Source: Limibacter armeniacum
GTDB taxonomy: Bacteria; Bacteroidota; Bacteroidia; Cytophagales; Flammeovirgaceae
NCBI RefSeq assembly: GCF_036880985.1
Contig: NZ_JBAJNO010000009.1
Coordinates: 682,001-746,000, forward strand
Reading direction: 5' to 3'
Length of the DNA stretch: 64,000 nt
The notes beneath the pieces are model-generated. The model made no database searches. It was not told the DNA's origin and saw nothing but the letters and a program-made list of their open reading frames with translations. This document shows, piece by piece, positions 8,766 to 16,772 of the stretch. Within the stretch, counting starts at the first letter, position 1; every line of letters starts with the position of its first letter. The position numbers were made by a program, and so were the translations under genes.

Positions 8766-9263
8766 ATGACCGAGATTACAACAAACGACAGAACGTATAA
8801 AGTCGAGCAGGACAAAGAGAACTTACAGATCAATGGCAATAAAGCCAACCTGGATATCAAACAACTTCGCGCCGGCAGCTTCAGTGTTATCAGTAACAAT
8901 AAAAATTATCAGATTGAAGTAATTGAAGCCAACTACACCACTAAACAGTTTACGCTGAAGGTAAATGGAAAGAGGTTTGAGTTAAAAGCGCAAAGTGAGT
9001 TGGATAAGTTACTCGAAAAACTGGGAATGGACACGCAAGCAGCCACACTGGTTAAAGATCTGAAAGCTCCAATGCCAGGACTTATTCTGGCTATTCAAAC
9101 AGAGGAAGGACAACAAGTAAATGAAGGTGACACCCTTTTGATACTAGAAGCCATGAAAATGGAAAATGTCATTAAATCTCCTCGAGAAGGTGTTATCAAG
9201 TCGATCAAAGCCAAAACTGGTGAAAATGTGGAGAAAAATCAGTTACTGATCACATTTGAATAA
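8766..9263 (+). CDS. Biotin carboxyl carrier protein of an acyl-CoA carboxylase
   Basis: A 165-residue biotin carrier. The C-terminal ~75 residues are the biotinyl domain with the canonical EAMKM motif, whose lysine takes the biotin, preceded by KAPMPGLI and followed by the hammerhead hairpin. The N-terminal half is a beta-rich domain (YKVEQDKENLQINGNKANLDI) of the kind found in carriers of acetyl/propionyl-CoA carboxylases and not in classical AccB. No carboxylase or carboxyltransferase gene is adjacent, so its partner enzyme must be encoded elsewhere. It is 57 nt downstream of the LysM gene. Confidence 0.9.
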   Translation: MTEITTNDRTYKVEQDKENLQINGNKANLDIKQLRAGSFSVISNNKNYQIEVIEANYTTKQFTLKVNGKRFELKAQSELDKLLEKLGMDTQAATLVKDLKAPMPGLILAIQTEEGQQVNEGDTLLILEAMKMENVIKSPREGVIKSIKAKTGENVEKNQLLITFE

Positions 9264-9283
9264 TCAATCAGATAAACATTGTA

Positions 9284-9320
9284 CGGACAGAACACTCACA
9301 ATACGAGCTTCTGTCCGTGC
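9284..9320 (+). terminator. Hairpin after the biotin carrier gene, possible terminator
   Basis: CGGACAGAA (9284-9292) pairs with TTCTGTCCG (9309-9317). The downstream tract TGCAATTATTTAT is only weakly U-rich, so termination is likely but not certain. Confidence 0.5.
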
Positions 9321-9364
9321 AATTATTTATGACAAAAATCCTTCAAATACACTCCCTCTTCCCC

Positions 9365-9372
9365 TATCTTTG
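9365..9372 (+). promoter_or_regulatory. Candidate rnhB promoter -7 element
   Basis: TATCTTTG matches TAnnTTTG exactly and lies 70 nt before the rnhB ATG. I could not find a clear TTG 17-23 nt upstream. Confidence 0.35.
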
Positions 9373-9442
9373 TTTGCATACACCACTTCTTCATAGAAGC
9401 TGTCAATAATATTTTTAGAGTTATATTAAATCAAAATACTGA

Positions 9443-10042
9443 ATGCTTTTATCTTCTTTTGGATCTGGAAAAATTGAGTGTGGGTTAGATGAAGCTGGCA
9501 GAGGGTGCCTAGCAGGCCCGGTAGTAGCAGCTGGTGTTATCCTGCCTGATGGGTATCAGAATGAGATGCTCAATGATTCAAAAAAGCTTAGCGCCAAAAA
9601 AAGGGAACTGCTAAGAGGTGTTATTGAAAAGGATGCCTTGGCTTATTTTGTAGCTGAAGTTTCTCATCAGGAAATTGACAAAATCAACATTCTCAATGCT
9701 TCATTTCTGGCAATGCATCGTTGTATTGACCAAATGGAAATAAAGCCAGAGCTTCTACTGATTGATGGCAATAGGTTTAACCCTTATCAGGGAATTACAC
9801 ACGAGTGTATCATCAAGGGAGACGGTAAATATGCGAGCATAGCTGCGGCTTCTGTCTTGGCTAAAACCTACCGTGATGAATTGATGACCAATTTGGCTAA
9901 AACCTATCCCCACTATGGCTGGGAGAAAAATGCTGGTTACCCGACCAAGGCACATAGAGATGCAATAAGAGTACATGGATCAACTCCTTTTCATCGCAAC
10001 TCTTTTAAGCTTTTGCCTGAGCAAACCAGCTTACCGTTCTGA
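9443..10042 (+). CDS. rnhB: Ribonuclease HII
   Basis: A 199-residue RNase HII, which cuts RNA in RNA-DNA hybrids and removes single ribonucleotides from DNA. The catalytic carboxylates are visible: the D-E pair in GLDEAGRG near residue 16, an aspartate in LLIDGN, and the aspartate in the ASVLAKTYRD helix. The GRG loop that reads the 2'-hydroxyl at the RNA-DNA junction is intact. Length and start are normal. The next gene begins 56 nt later and is unrelated. Confidence 0.97.
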   Translation: MLLSSFGSGKIECGLDEAGRGCLAGPVVAAGVILPDGYQNEMLNDSKKLSAKKRELLRGVIEKDALAYFVAEVSHQEIDKINILNASFLAMHRCIDQMEIKPELLLIDGNRFNPYQGITHECIIKGDGKYASIAAASVLAKTYRDELMTNLAKTYPHYGWEKNAGYPTKAHRDAIRVHGSTPFHRNSFKLLPEQTSLPF

Positions 10043-10098
10043 CAAAAAAGACAAATCAAGTAACGTCAACTGATTGTTGACCTAAAATAGCCGCAGCC

Positions 10099-10803
10099 AT
10101 GACCTCCAATACATATTACCGCAAAGGTTATCTTGTTTTAATGGTGTTGATACTATCACTTGCTTTCAATCACTGTTCGCCTCCTCAACCCAATGGAGAC
10201 CTTTACATTCAAGTATTGGATGAAGATGCTAATAAAGTAACTGAGGCTGTTGTGACACTTTATTCAAGCTTTGAAGATTACCAGAATCAAACCAATCCGC
10301 TTTCAACCAAGTTTACTGATGAGGATGGTTTTGCTGTATTCCTGCAACTTGAGGGAGGAAATTATTTCTTTTCTGTCAATAATGGCAGCAGCAATAATCA
10401 GGATGGCAAAAATGAAACATTTGTAGTAGAAACAGAGATTGGTTTCAGGAATGAGGAGATTGTGATTATCAGCCAAAGTCTTTCCAGCCTTTTGGCTACA
10501 CCTGAAGGTAAGCTTTGGAAAGTCAATGAAAACTTCGAGGACAACGATTGCTTACTGGATAACACAAAAATATTTTACAGTAATTTTACTTTTGTAGAAA
10601 GTGCTGGAGCCAACCTTTGTGACAACGGCCTTGACTCCGAATTGACAGGCCGCTGGGATATTGTTGGAAACAGTACAATCATATTGCTGACTGATACCAT
10701 CACTCAGGAAAATAACGCATTGATCATCGCTAACATATCTGACACTAGTCTTGTAGTGATTGAAAATAATGTAGTACTGCTCTACAAAGCGATATTGGAA
10801 TAA
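10099..10803 (+). CDS. Lipoprotein with N-terminal carboxypeptidase-regulatory-like domain, function unknown
   Basis: The N-terminus is a lipoprotein signal: basic residues, the hydrophobic stretch YLVLMVLILSLAF, and a lipobox ending in NHC, so Cys is lipidated and the protein is membrane-anchored. Residues 35-90 (DLYIQVLDEDANKVTEAVVTLY and the later FTDEDGFAVF) look like a CarboxypepD_reg/Ig-type beta-sandwich. The last ~90 residues form a second beta-rich domain beginning WKVNENFEDNDC, like domains that report sample variables in secreted Bacteroidota proteins. The role is unknown. Confidence 0.75.
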   Translation: MTSNTYYRKGYLVLMVLILSLAFNHCSPPQPNGDLYIQVLDEDANKVTEAVVTLYSSFEDYQNQTNPLSTKFTDEDGFAVFLQLEGGNYFFSVNNGSSNNQDGKNETFVVETEIGFRNEEIVIISQSLSSLLATPEGKLWKVNENFEDNDCLLDNTKIFYSNFTFVESAGANLCDNGLDSELTGRWDIVGNSTIILLTDTITQENNALIIANISDTSLVVIENNVVLLYKAILE

Positions 10804-10840
10804 ACATTAGACAGGTTTTTAAAATAGAGATTTACAGAAG

Positions 10841-11806
10841 ATGAATATTGGAGATAAAGTAAGAAGCGTAAGTGGAAGTGAAGAAGGTATTGTAGTACGT
10901 TTCATTACAGAAAGAGAAGTTGAGGTTGAAATCGAAGACGGTTTCAGAATCCCCTTCATGAAATCCGAATTGGTAATCGTTTCAAAAGAAGAAGCAAGAA
11001 ACTTTGGAGGCGATGACCAAGTAGTTACAGAGAAAAAAGGCAGTGCAAAAGAGATTAAGATACCTGTTTACTCTGAAAAAGGCTTGTTCTTGGCATTTAC
11101 TCACGTCAATGACAAGATTCTGGACTTACACTTGATCAATAACACTGACTTAACCATACCAGTATTGTTGGGTGAAGAAAGTAAAAAAGGATACCACGGT
11201 ATTTACGTTGGTGGTCTTAATGCAAGAACCCACACAAGAATTCACCAGATGAATCTTGACCAGTTTGAAAGCTGGCCATCACTGATTTTCCAAGCACTGT
11301 TCTTCAAAGCTGGTTTGAGCATCCCAAGGGAGCCATTAGTAAGAAAACTACGCTTTAGAGCTGAGTCTTTCATGAAAAGCAAGAAGGAAATTCCTATGCT
11401 GGCAGTTGACGGTTACCTGTTCCAACTAGATGTGGAAGATCTAGACAAGATTGACCCAGATCAACTGAAAAGTGGTTTAATGGAGAACAAATCATCTGAA
11501 GGTAAAGGAGCTGTTGAAATGCCTGCAAAACCTAAAAATGAGGTTGATTTACACGCAGAAGCTTTAGGCTTGGACCCTGAAATGGGCAGTAACCTGATCA
11601 GCTTGCAAATCCTTCACTTTGAAAAGGAACTGGAAGCCGCCATCGCCAACGGAATGGATGAAATCACTTTTATACATGGGATCGGTTCAGGAAAACTGAA
11701 ACTGGAAATCCAGAAACGACTTTCCAAAAACCACCATGTGGAGTACTATAAAGATGCTAAAAAGGAGAAGTTTGGCTACGGTGCAACCTATGTCAAACTA
11801 ATCTGA
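10841..11806 (+). CDS. DUF2027 and Smr domain protein
   Basis: A 321-residue cytosolic protein. The start has a small KOW-like beta barrel (MNIGDKVRSVSGSEEGIVVRF), followed by a DUF2027 beta domain (residues ~60-215). Residues ~235-321 are an Smr domain with DLHAEAL and the HGIGSGKL loop, the active loop of the Smr nuclease/RNA-binding family found at the C-terminus of MutS2. In Bacteroidota this architecture is common. A role in RNA or branched DNA handling is inferred from the Smr domain only. Confidence 0.9.
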   Translation: MNIGDKVRSVSGSEEGIVVRFITEREVEVEIEDGFRIPFMKSELVIVSKEEARNFGGDDQVVTEKKGSAKEIKIPVYSEKGLFLAFTHVNDKILDLHLINNTDLTIPVLLGEESKKGYHGIYVGGLNARTHTRIHQMNLDQFESWPSLIFQALFFKAGLSIPREPLVRKLRFRAESFMKSKKEIPMLAVDGYLFQLDVEDLDKIDPDQLKSGLMENKSSEGKGAVEMPAKPKNEVDLHAEALGLDPEMGSNLISLQILHFEKELEAAIANGMDEITFIHGIGSGKLKLEIQKRLSKNHHVEYYKDAKKEKFGYGATYVKLI

Positions 11807-11864
11807 TAGACTTAAACTAAATCCCAAACCCTCTCCTCTTCAGGTGAGGGTTTAACTTTGAACT

Positions 11865-12473
11865 ATGAAACTTGGTATAGGAATTTTTTTAGTGCTGCTT
11901 GCCACTTTTTTGTATGGCATTGGAAAACCAAAACTTCTAAAAGAGCACAATATGGCTGAAATAGCCGCCGTAACAGAAGGAATGAAAGAAGGTTCTACCA
12001 TCTTTCTTCATGGTGAAGTCAGTAATGACAATAAGCCTCTCAAAGAAACACTTGTTATTGGTAGCAAAGACCACTTCACTGGATTTGGCAAGTACAATGG
12101 TTTCAAATCTGTAGAGCAATACTTACAGCCTGTCAAACTAAACGCATATGGAGACAGTGTCACATTGCTTTTTGAAGAAGTGCCTTATAGAGGACCTGAG
12201 GTAACACATATCTTGCTTGAGGAAAAAACCAGTAGTGACAAACCTGTACAGCTAAAAGGGATTACAAATGGCACTCAGATCAATATTCTAGGCAAAGTAA
12301 AGAATGAGTCACCTTTAACTGTAGAAGTGTTATACAGCTTCACAGGCCCCGAAGACACCTATCTGCTGTTCTTACAGGAAGGCAACCAACTAATGAACTA
12401 TATCTGTATTGGACTATTCGTGTTAGGAGCCTTTTTTCTAGCGTGGCATTACAAAAGCAGAAAAAGTCATTAA
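11865..12473 (+). CDS. Membrane protein with two terminal transmembrane segments, function unknown
   Basis: A 202-residue protein with a transmembrane helix at residues 1-20 and another near 176-196, followed by the basic tail KSRKSH. The ~150 residues between them are likely periplasmic, beta-rich and contain GSTIFLHGEV and later GTQINILGKV. These look like a duplicated OB-like strand pattern similar to the beta domain of CcmE- and GIDE-type proteins. It converges on ccmE across a shared terminator. No family name is recognised. Confidence 0.65.
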   Translation: MKLGIGIFLVLLATFLYGIGKPKLLKEHNMAEIAAVTEGMKEGSTIFLHGEVSNDNKPLKETLVIGSKDHFTGFGKYNGFKSVEQYLQPVKLNAYGDSVTLLFEEVPYRGPEVTHILLEEKTSSDKPVQLKGITNGTQINILGKVKNESPLTVEVLYSFTGPEDTYLLFLQEGNQLMNYICIGLFVLGAFFLAWHYKSRKSH

Positions 12474-12475
12474 TA

Positions 12476-12507
12476 AAAACGCCCTGTATTCATTACAGGG
12501 CGTTTTT
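12476..12507. terminator. Bidirectional intrinsic terminator
   Basis: AAAACGCCCTGTA pairs with TACAGGGCGTTTT around a 5-nt loop, with A and T runs on both sides. It separates the converging membrane-protein gene and ccmE. Confidence 0.85.
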
Positions 12508-12527
12508 ATATATCAGAGTACCTGACA

Positions 12528-12944
12528 CTACAGTTTAGTCTCTTCATATTTAGAAGGACACTTCATCAGGATTTCAGAAGCCACAAACTCACCTCCTTGC
12601 TTGGATGCTCTACCTATAACCACCACTTTCTCTGATTTCTCAAAATCTTTCATTGATGCAGGAGGGTTATAACAAACCACTTTATGCACCTCATTATTAT
12701 TATCAACCAGGTTAAAAGCCAAGTAGTTAGGATCTAGGCTTGGGTTGTACTGAATACCCACAACTTCATGTGTTTCATTTTTAGTCAGCTCACCAACCAC
12801 GTGTACTTTTGAATCATTGCCATCACTAGCTAAAGCAAAAGCTTCCTGAAAGCTAACGTATTGGCTAGCATCTCCAGCAGTTGAAACAACAATACCGATC
12901 ATAGCGGCAATTACAACAAGCCCGATAATATGTGTCTTTTTCAT
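12528..12944 (-). CDS. ccmE: Cytochrome c maturation protein CcmE, CxxxY type
   Basis: A 138-residue periplasmic heme chaperone. The N-terminal helix MKKTHIIGLVVIAAMIGIVV anchors it in the membrane, and the rest is an OB-fold (KVHVVGELTKN, LAFNLVD, KVVVIGRA). CcmE normally binds heme covalently through a histidine in an HxxxY motif. Here the aligned segment near the C-terminus is LMKCPSKYEE, that is CxxxY with cysteine in place of the histidine. A CxxxY class of CcmE is known in some other bacteria and archaea. It is the last gene of ccmB-ccmC-ccmD-ccmE, with 50 nt to ccmD. Confidence 0.92.
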   Translation of the reverse strand: MKKTHIIGLVVIAAMIGIVVSTAGDASQYVSFQEAFALASDGNDSKVHVVGELTKNETHEVVGIQYNPSLDPNYLAFNLVDNNNEVHKVVCYNPPASMKDFEKSEKVVVIGRASKQGGEFVASEILMKCPSKYEETKL

Positions 12945-12994
12945 ATTGGATTATAAATTGAAGTTGAACCAAAGGAGGTTCTGAAATAATTGAT

Positions 12995-13255
12995 TCAGTC
13001 TTGATACATTTTCTCGATCTTACTCACCTTTCGGTCAATCGATACAAGGTAATAGATCATACCTCCAAGCACAGTAGCCAATACAGCCACTACAATGTAG
13101 ATCTTACCATTTTCACGCATCACATCAGCCATCTCTACCTTTTCATTGGTATAATCCGCTTCGGTAATCTGTTGCTTTTCTTGAGCCAAAGCTGCATCCA
13201 TTCCTGTAAAAGCCAGCATTACAGCAAGCATAAAGGCATAAACGAGTTTTTTCAT
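12995..13255 (-). CDS. CcmD-family protein
   Basis: An 86-residue protein with a signal-peptide-like start (KLVYAFMLAVMLAFTGMDAALAQ) and one transmembrane helix (KIYIVVAVLATVLGGMIYYLVSI), ending in a short basic, cytosolic tail DRKVSKIEKMYQD. This is the CcmD layout: a small membrane protein that helps release holo-CcmE from CcmC and CcmAB. The precursor-like N-terminus is usual in Bacteroidota members. It sits between ccmC and ccmE, which supports the call. Confidence 0.85.
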   Translation of the reverse strand: MKKLVYAFMLAVMLAFTGMDAALAQEKQQITEADYTNEKVEMADVMRENGKIYIVVAVLATVLGGMIYYLVSIDRKVSKIEKMYQD

Positions 13256-13312
13256 TTCACTAGATATTTTGAAGGACTTGTGTCCAATTAACTTTCCTCA
13301 AATATTTTAAGT

Positions 13313-14002
13313 TCAGGCATTGCCCAATTGCATAGCATCTTCTTTTTCCTCCAGCTTATGAATCGCCTTACGCAATCTCACCCTTACAGATGACATCCAT
13401 ACACCAAGCAATGTCCAGCCAATTACTGCAGGATAGAATACCAATCTCAGTTGCGAATCCATATCATAGGCATTGAAACCTGGGTTTCCGCCATTACCAG
13501 GGTGCAATGAGTCAGTAAGCCTTGGCAATACAAATATCAGCACAATAAAGATGACAAAAGCAAAAATATTGTAAATAGAACTGATACGTGCACGCTGCTG
13601 CTCATCGTTAAATGCACCTCTCAACAGGAAGTAAGCAAAGTACATCATCATACCAATGGCAGACATATTCTGCTTCGGATCACCACTCCAATAAGACCCC
13701 CAAGTGAATTTTGCCCAAATCATACCTGTGATCAGGCCAAGTACACCAAACAGCACTCCTGTACTGGCATACTCAGAAGCAGCTACATCATGCTCCCAAT
13801 TTGAACTGTTCAGGTATTTTACCGAATAGACTACAGAGGTGAGTAAGAGTAACACCATTCCAAACCACATTGGGACATGGAAATAAAGGTTACGAACTGT
13901 CTCATTGAGGATATCCAGTCTGGGTACTTCCAGCATCAGACCGCCAACTACTGTATAAAACAGCAAGAATACGGTCAGGACTTTCCACCAATTATTTTTC
14001 AT
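13313..14002 (-). CDS. ccmC: Heme handling protein CcmC (CcsA family)
   Basis: A 229-residue inner-membrane protein with six transmembrane helices. The tryptophan-rich heme-handling motif reads WGSYWSGDPKQ, a variant of the WWD motif, after a conserved histidine in NLYFHVPMW. A second external histidine is in DSLHPGNGG. CcmC delivers heme to CcmE for cytochrome c assembly. It is 38 nt downstream of ccmB and 57 nt upstream of ccmD, all in one direction. Confidence 0.95.
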   Translation of the reverse strand: MKNNWWKVLTVFLLFYTVVGGLMLEVPRLDILNETVRNLYFHVPMWFGMVLLLLTSVVYSVKYLNSSNWEHDVAASEYASTGVLFGVLGLITGMIWAKFTWGSYWSGDPKQNMSAIGMMMYFAYFLLRGAFNDEQQRARISSIYNIFAFVIFIVLIFVLPRLTDSLHPGNGGNPGFNAYDMDSQLRLVFYPAVIGWTLLGVWMSSVRVRLRKAIHKLEEKEDAMQLGNA

Positions 14003-14040
14003 GGCTTATTATTTATAGTAATGATAATTCTGCTTGTTTA

Positions 14041-14715
14041 TCAGCTTCGCCAAAGATACGGAAACAGTATATATGAAACTGTTACCACAATCACATCAAT
14101 GGCAAAAATAGTCAAAACCTCGTCATAACTTAAGTTTCGGGCCAATCCGTCCATGGCATTTTTGGATACCTTGATAAGCATAAGGATCATGGGAAGGATG
14201 ACTGGAAACCCCAACACGGCCATTAGTGTACTGCTGTTGGTCGACTTGGAGGAAATACCGGATACCATTGTCAGTGTAGAGGCAAATCCTACCGCACCCA
14301 GCAACAGGTTCAGAATGAACAACGGCAAGTCAATGACTGGGCTGCCCATCACAAAAGTATAAATCAGGAATCCTACCATAGATATCAGTGACATCAGGAT
14401 AGTATTGTATATAATCTTGGATAGGATTATTGCTTGAGGACTAACGAGGGAATAATAGAAATAGAAACGCCCGCCTCTCTCCTGTGAGAAACTCTTGGAG
14501 ATACCATGAATCGCAGCAAAAAGCTGAATAATCCAAAACAAGGTATTCCACGTAACCGGGTTCAACTCTACTCTCCGCTGGTTAAAACTGAGGTAACAGA
14601 CAAAGATCGTACTGAAGGTATAAAGCAAAATACCGTTGAAAGCTGAACGCTCTCTCCACTCCAGAACAAACTCTTTTCTGACCAGTGCCAATATTTCTTT
14701 TGATAGTCTTGCCAT
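14041..14715 (-). CDS. ccmB: Heme exporter subunit CcmB
   Basis: A 224-residue membrane protein with six hydrophobic segments. It is the permease partner of the ATPase CcmA, which drives release of heme-loaded CcmE. The conserved N-terminal amphipathic segment is LALVRKEFVLEWRERSAFNG, and the TFST region follows. The frame is open to 14757, but the ATG at 14713-14715 (MARLSKEIL) is the usual family start. ccmA is not beside it and must lie elsewhere. Confidence 0.93.
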   Translation of the reverse strand: MARLSKEILALVRKEFVLEWRERSAFNGILLYTFSTIFVCYLSFNQRRVELNPVTWNTLFWIIQLFAAIHGISKSFSQERGGRFYFYYSLVSPQAIILSKIIYNTILMSLISMVGFLIYTFVMGSPVIDLPLFILNLLLGAVGFASTLTMVSGISSKSTNSSTLMAVLGFPVILPMILMLIKVSKNAMDGLARNLSYDEVLTIFAIDVIVVTVSYILFPYLWRS

Positions 14716-15170
14716 ATTTTGGTCGCAAAAATACAGAAAAAACTGAAAGAAGTACAATTGAGAGTGGGCACAAACAGTTATATAAGAATTAGAATATAGA
14801 TTTATTGGCGTTGTACAACATATAACTCAATTTTCGTTTATGTTAATATTAGTTATATGAAAATAACGTACAGTATTTTTCTCATTTCTTAAATTGATTT
14901 TCATTGAAAAATACGCGTGTGTCGCTTGTTAGTGCTTCTTGGATTTCTCTAAGCACAAAACGATTTGTATATTCCTTATTAAGGATGCAAATTGCACAAA
15001 ATTTGGATGTTTAGTTCTATTTGTTCAACGAATAATATAATACTGTATCTTGTATCTTGTATTTAGTTGTAGCGCAGTCTGATTTTCTGCCTTTTTTCAC
15101 GAAAAACTAATACTCTTTGGCGTACATCTACCACTCTTAAAGATCAAGTGCTTTCAAAAATCACTACTTA
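14716..15170. other. AT-rich divergent intergenic region
   Basis: It separates ccmB and the lipoprotein gene at 15171. A 10-bp palindrome GTTGTACAAC lies at 14810-14819. Tandem copies of GTATCTT are at 15045-15051 and 15052-15058, with a degenerate third copy GTATTTA. ACTCTTTG near 15112-15119 resembles a -7 element. No gene is seen. Confidence 0.5.
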
Positions 15171-16040
15171 ATGAGCATTTTACTTAGATATACATTTATC
15201 GTATGCTTTTGCTCAGGAACGCTACTGACAGGTTGCAAACCTTATGTTTGTCCTGCCTATCAGAGCGCTTTTTTGGTTTCTACCGAAGACAGCAGGGTAC
15301 ATTTCATGTACTTTGAGCTGGATTCAATGCCAAAGGAAACTCCCTTAATAGCATCAAGAAGTAAAGAGTGGAATGGGTTACTGTCCGAACGAGGTACCTT
15401 TTTAAGCAAAAAGCTGGGTACCGAAAAGAAAAGAAGATTCAGTAATTACCCCAATATTATTTACTCGATTCCACAGCGACCTTCGCTGGAAAAACTAAAA
15501 GAGGTTGAACTTATTGAAGAAGAAAACCCAATACTTAGCGAAGCGGATCTCAGTAATGCCAACAATATAAATTCAGATACTGTAATTGTAGGTGCTGAGA
15601 TTGAAGAAGGCGGCGGTTTTGATGACGCAGAGGAGCAGAAGACACCTCCATCCAGATATGATCAGCATTTTTATGACTTACTGTTTGGACATTTACAGGA
15701 AGACAACAATGCCGCCAACGATAGCACCAATGTGGATGGCGAGTTAGCAGCCACATCTCCTGACTCTGTAATGGTACAGCGCAAATGGTGGCAGTTCTGG
15801 AAGCCTAAAACCTATCAGATAGCCAAGGACAGTACAAATATGCTGACAGACGAAACGTCCCAAAGTGACAGTACATTGGTGGAAGAAGAGGAGATACAGC
15901 CTGTAGAAGAAAAGAAAGGTTTCTTCAAACGTCTCTTTGGAAAGAAAAAAGGAGACGGCAACGGTGCTTCTGAGGATGATAAAATCAGGATCGATAAACC
16001 TATCAGAGAAGAACGGGATGAAGAAATAGAGGAATGGTAG
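15171..16040 (+). CDS. Acidic lipoprotein with a conserved CPAYQS-type N-terminus, function unknown
   Basis: The signal ends in the lipobox LLTGC, so the mature 270-residue protein is lipid-anchored. Directly after the Cys comes KPYVCPAYQSAF, a pattern I have seen at the start of other Bacteroidota envelope proteins. The body is very acidic and low-complexity. Two basic-aromatic patches interrupt it: RKWWQFWKPK and KKGFFKRLFGKKK, each preceded by serine/threonine/acid stretches. They might be membrane- or partner-binding motifs. No enzymatic motif is seen. Confidence 0.7.
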   Translation: MSILLRYTFIVCFCSGTLLTGCKPYVCPAYQSAFLVSTEDSRVHFMYFELDSMPKETPLIASRSKEWNGLLSERGTFLSKKLGTEKKRRFSNYPNIIYSIPQRPSLEKLKEVELIEEENPILSEADLSNANNINSDTVIVGAEIEEGGGFDDAEEQKTPPSRYDQHFYDLLFGHLQEDNNAANDSTNVDGELAATSPDSVMVQRKWWQFWKPKTYQIAKDSTNMLTDETSQSDSTLVEEEEIQPVEEKKGFFKRLFGKKKGDGNGASEDDKIRIDKPIREERDEEIEEW

Positions 16041-16080
16041 CTGTGTGCTCCTTCACGTCTTAAAATATAGTTTTTGAGAA

Positions 16081-16117
16081 ATGGTTGAATAGTCCACTTG
16101 ATTATTCAACCATTTTT
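16081..16117 (+). terminator. Intrinsic terminator after the acidic lipoprotein gene
   Basis: An 11-bp stem (16081-16091 with 16103-16113) closes an 11-nt loop and is followed by TTTTT. It lies 40 nt after the stop codon. Confidence 0.8.
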
Positions 16118-16150
16118 GTTTTAATCGCAGCTACAAAACCTGAAGCAACC

Positions 16151-16180
16151 TTTGCTTGTTTCATTGAAAAAGTAACTTTG
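16151..16180 (+). promoter_or_regulatory. Promoter of the DUF2480 gene
   Basis: TTTG at 16151-16154 and TAACTTTG at 16173-16180 are 18 nt apart, an excellent match to the Bacteroidota -33/-7 pattern. Transcription should begin near 16187, about 19 nt before the ATG. Confidence 0.65.
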
Positions 16181-16205
16181 CATCAGTTTAAAGCGAATAA
16201 ATATT

Positions 16206-16721
16206 ATGGATGAAATAATAAACAGAGTAGCCAATAGCCCTTTGATCTCTTTTGACCTTGAAGACTATTACCATCAAGGAGAACGTGTTGTACTTGATAT
16301 CAAGGATGTGTTGTTTCAAGGTCTAATCCTAAGGGAAAAGGATTTCAGGGATTTCGTAAAGGAACAAGATTGGAGCACCTATGAGGGTAAGAATGTTGCC
16401 ATTACCTGTTCTGCAGATGCTATTGTCCCTACTTGGGCATACATGCTACTGTCTGTAAAACTGGAGCCTTTTGCGCACCTTGTTGTTTTTGGCAGCTTAT
16501 CAGACCTTGAAAATGCCCTTTATAGAGAAGCACTTTCCAAAGTAGATCTAGAGCAATTCAGAGACAAGCCAGTTGTTGTCAAAGGCTGTAGTAATGTGGA
16601 CGTGCCTACATATGCCTATGTTGAAATCAGCAGGCTGTTGAGACCTGTAGCCAAGACCATTATGTACGGGGAGCCTTGCAGTACTGTACCTATTTATAAG
16701 CGTCCAAAACAAAAAGTGTAA
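16206..16721 (+). CDS. DUF2480 family protein
   Basis: A 171-residue soluble protein built of two similar halves. Each has a buried D-V-P/I-V-P-T-W/Y-A-Y/M motif (ADAIVPTWAYMLLSVKL and SNVDVPTYAYVEISRLL) followed by a helix, an internal duplication that is easy to see. This is the DUF2480 family of Bacteroidota, of unknown role. A conserved Cys precedes each motif (TCSAD, GCSNVD). The membrane aminopropyltransferase-like gene follows 51 nt later, probably in the same transcript. Confidence 0.9.
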   Translation: MDEIINRVANSPLISFDLEDYYHQGERVVLDIKDVLFQGLILREKDFRDFVKEQDWSTYEGKNVAITCSADAIVPTWAYMLLSVKLEPFAHLVVFGSLSDLENALYREALSKVDLEQFRDKPVVVKGCSNVDVPTYAYVEISRLLRPVAKTIMYGEPCSTVPIYKRPKQKV

Positions 16722-16772
16722 GCAAACCTACTTTTTAAACATATCAGCAATTACTAAACAAACATTCTTGCC

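Noticed and set aside
11826-11853. Hairpin AAACCCTC/GAGGGTTT between the Smr gene and the next gene
   Set aside because: The stem is good but no U-run follows on either strand, so I do not call a terminator.
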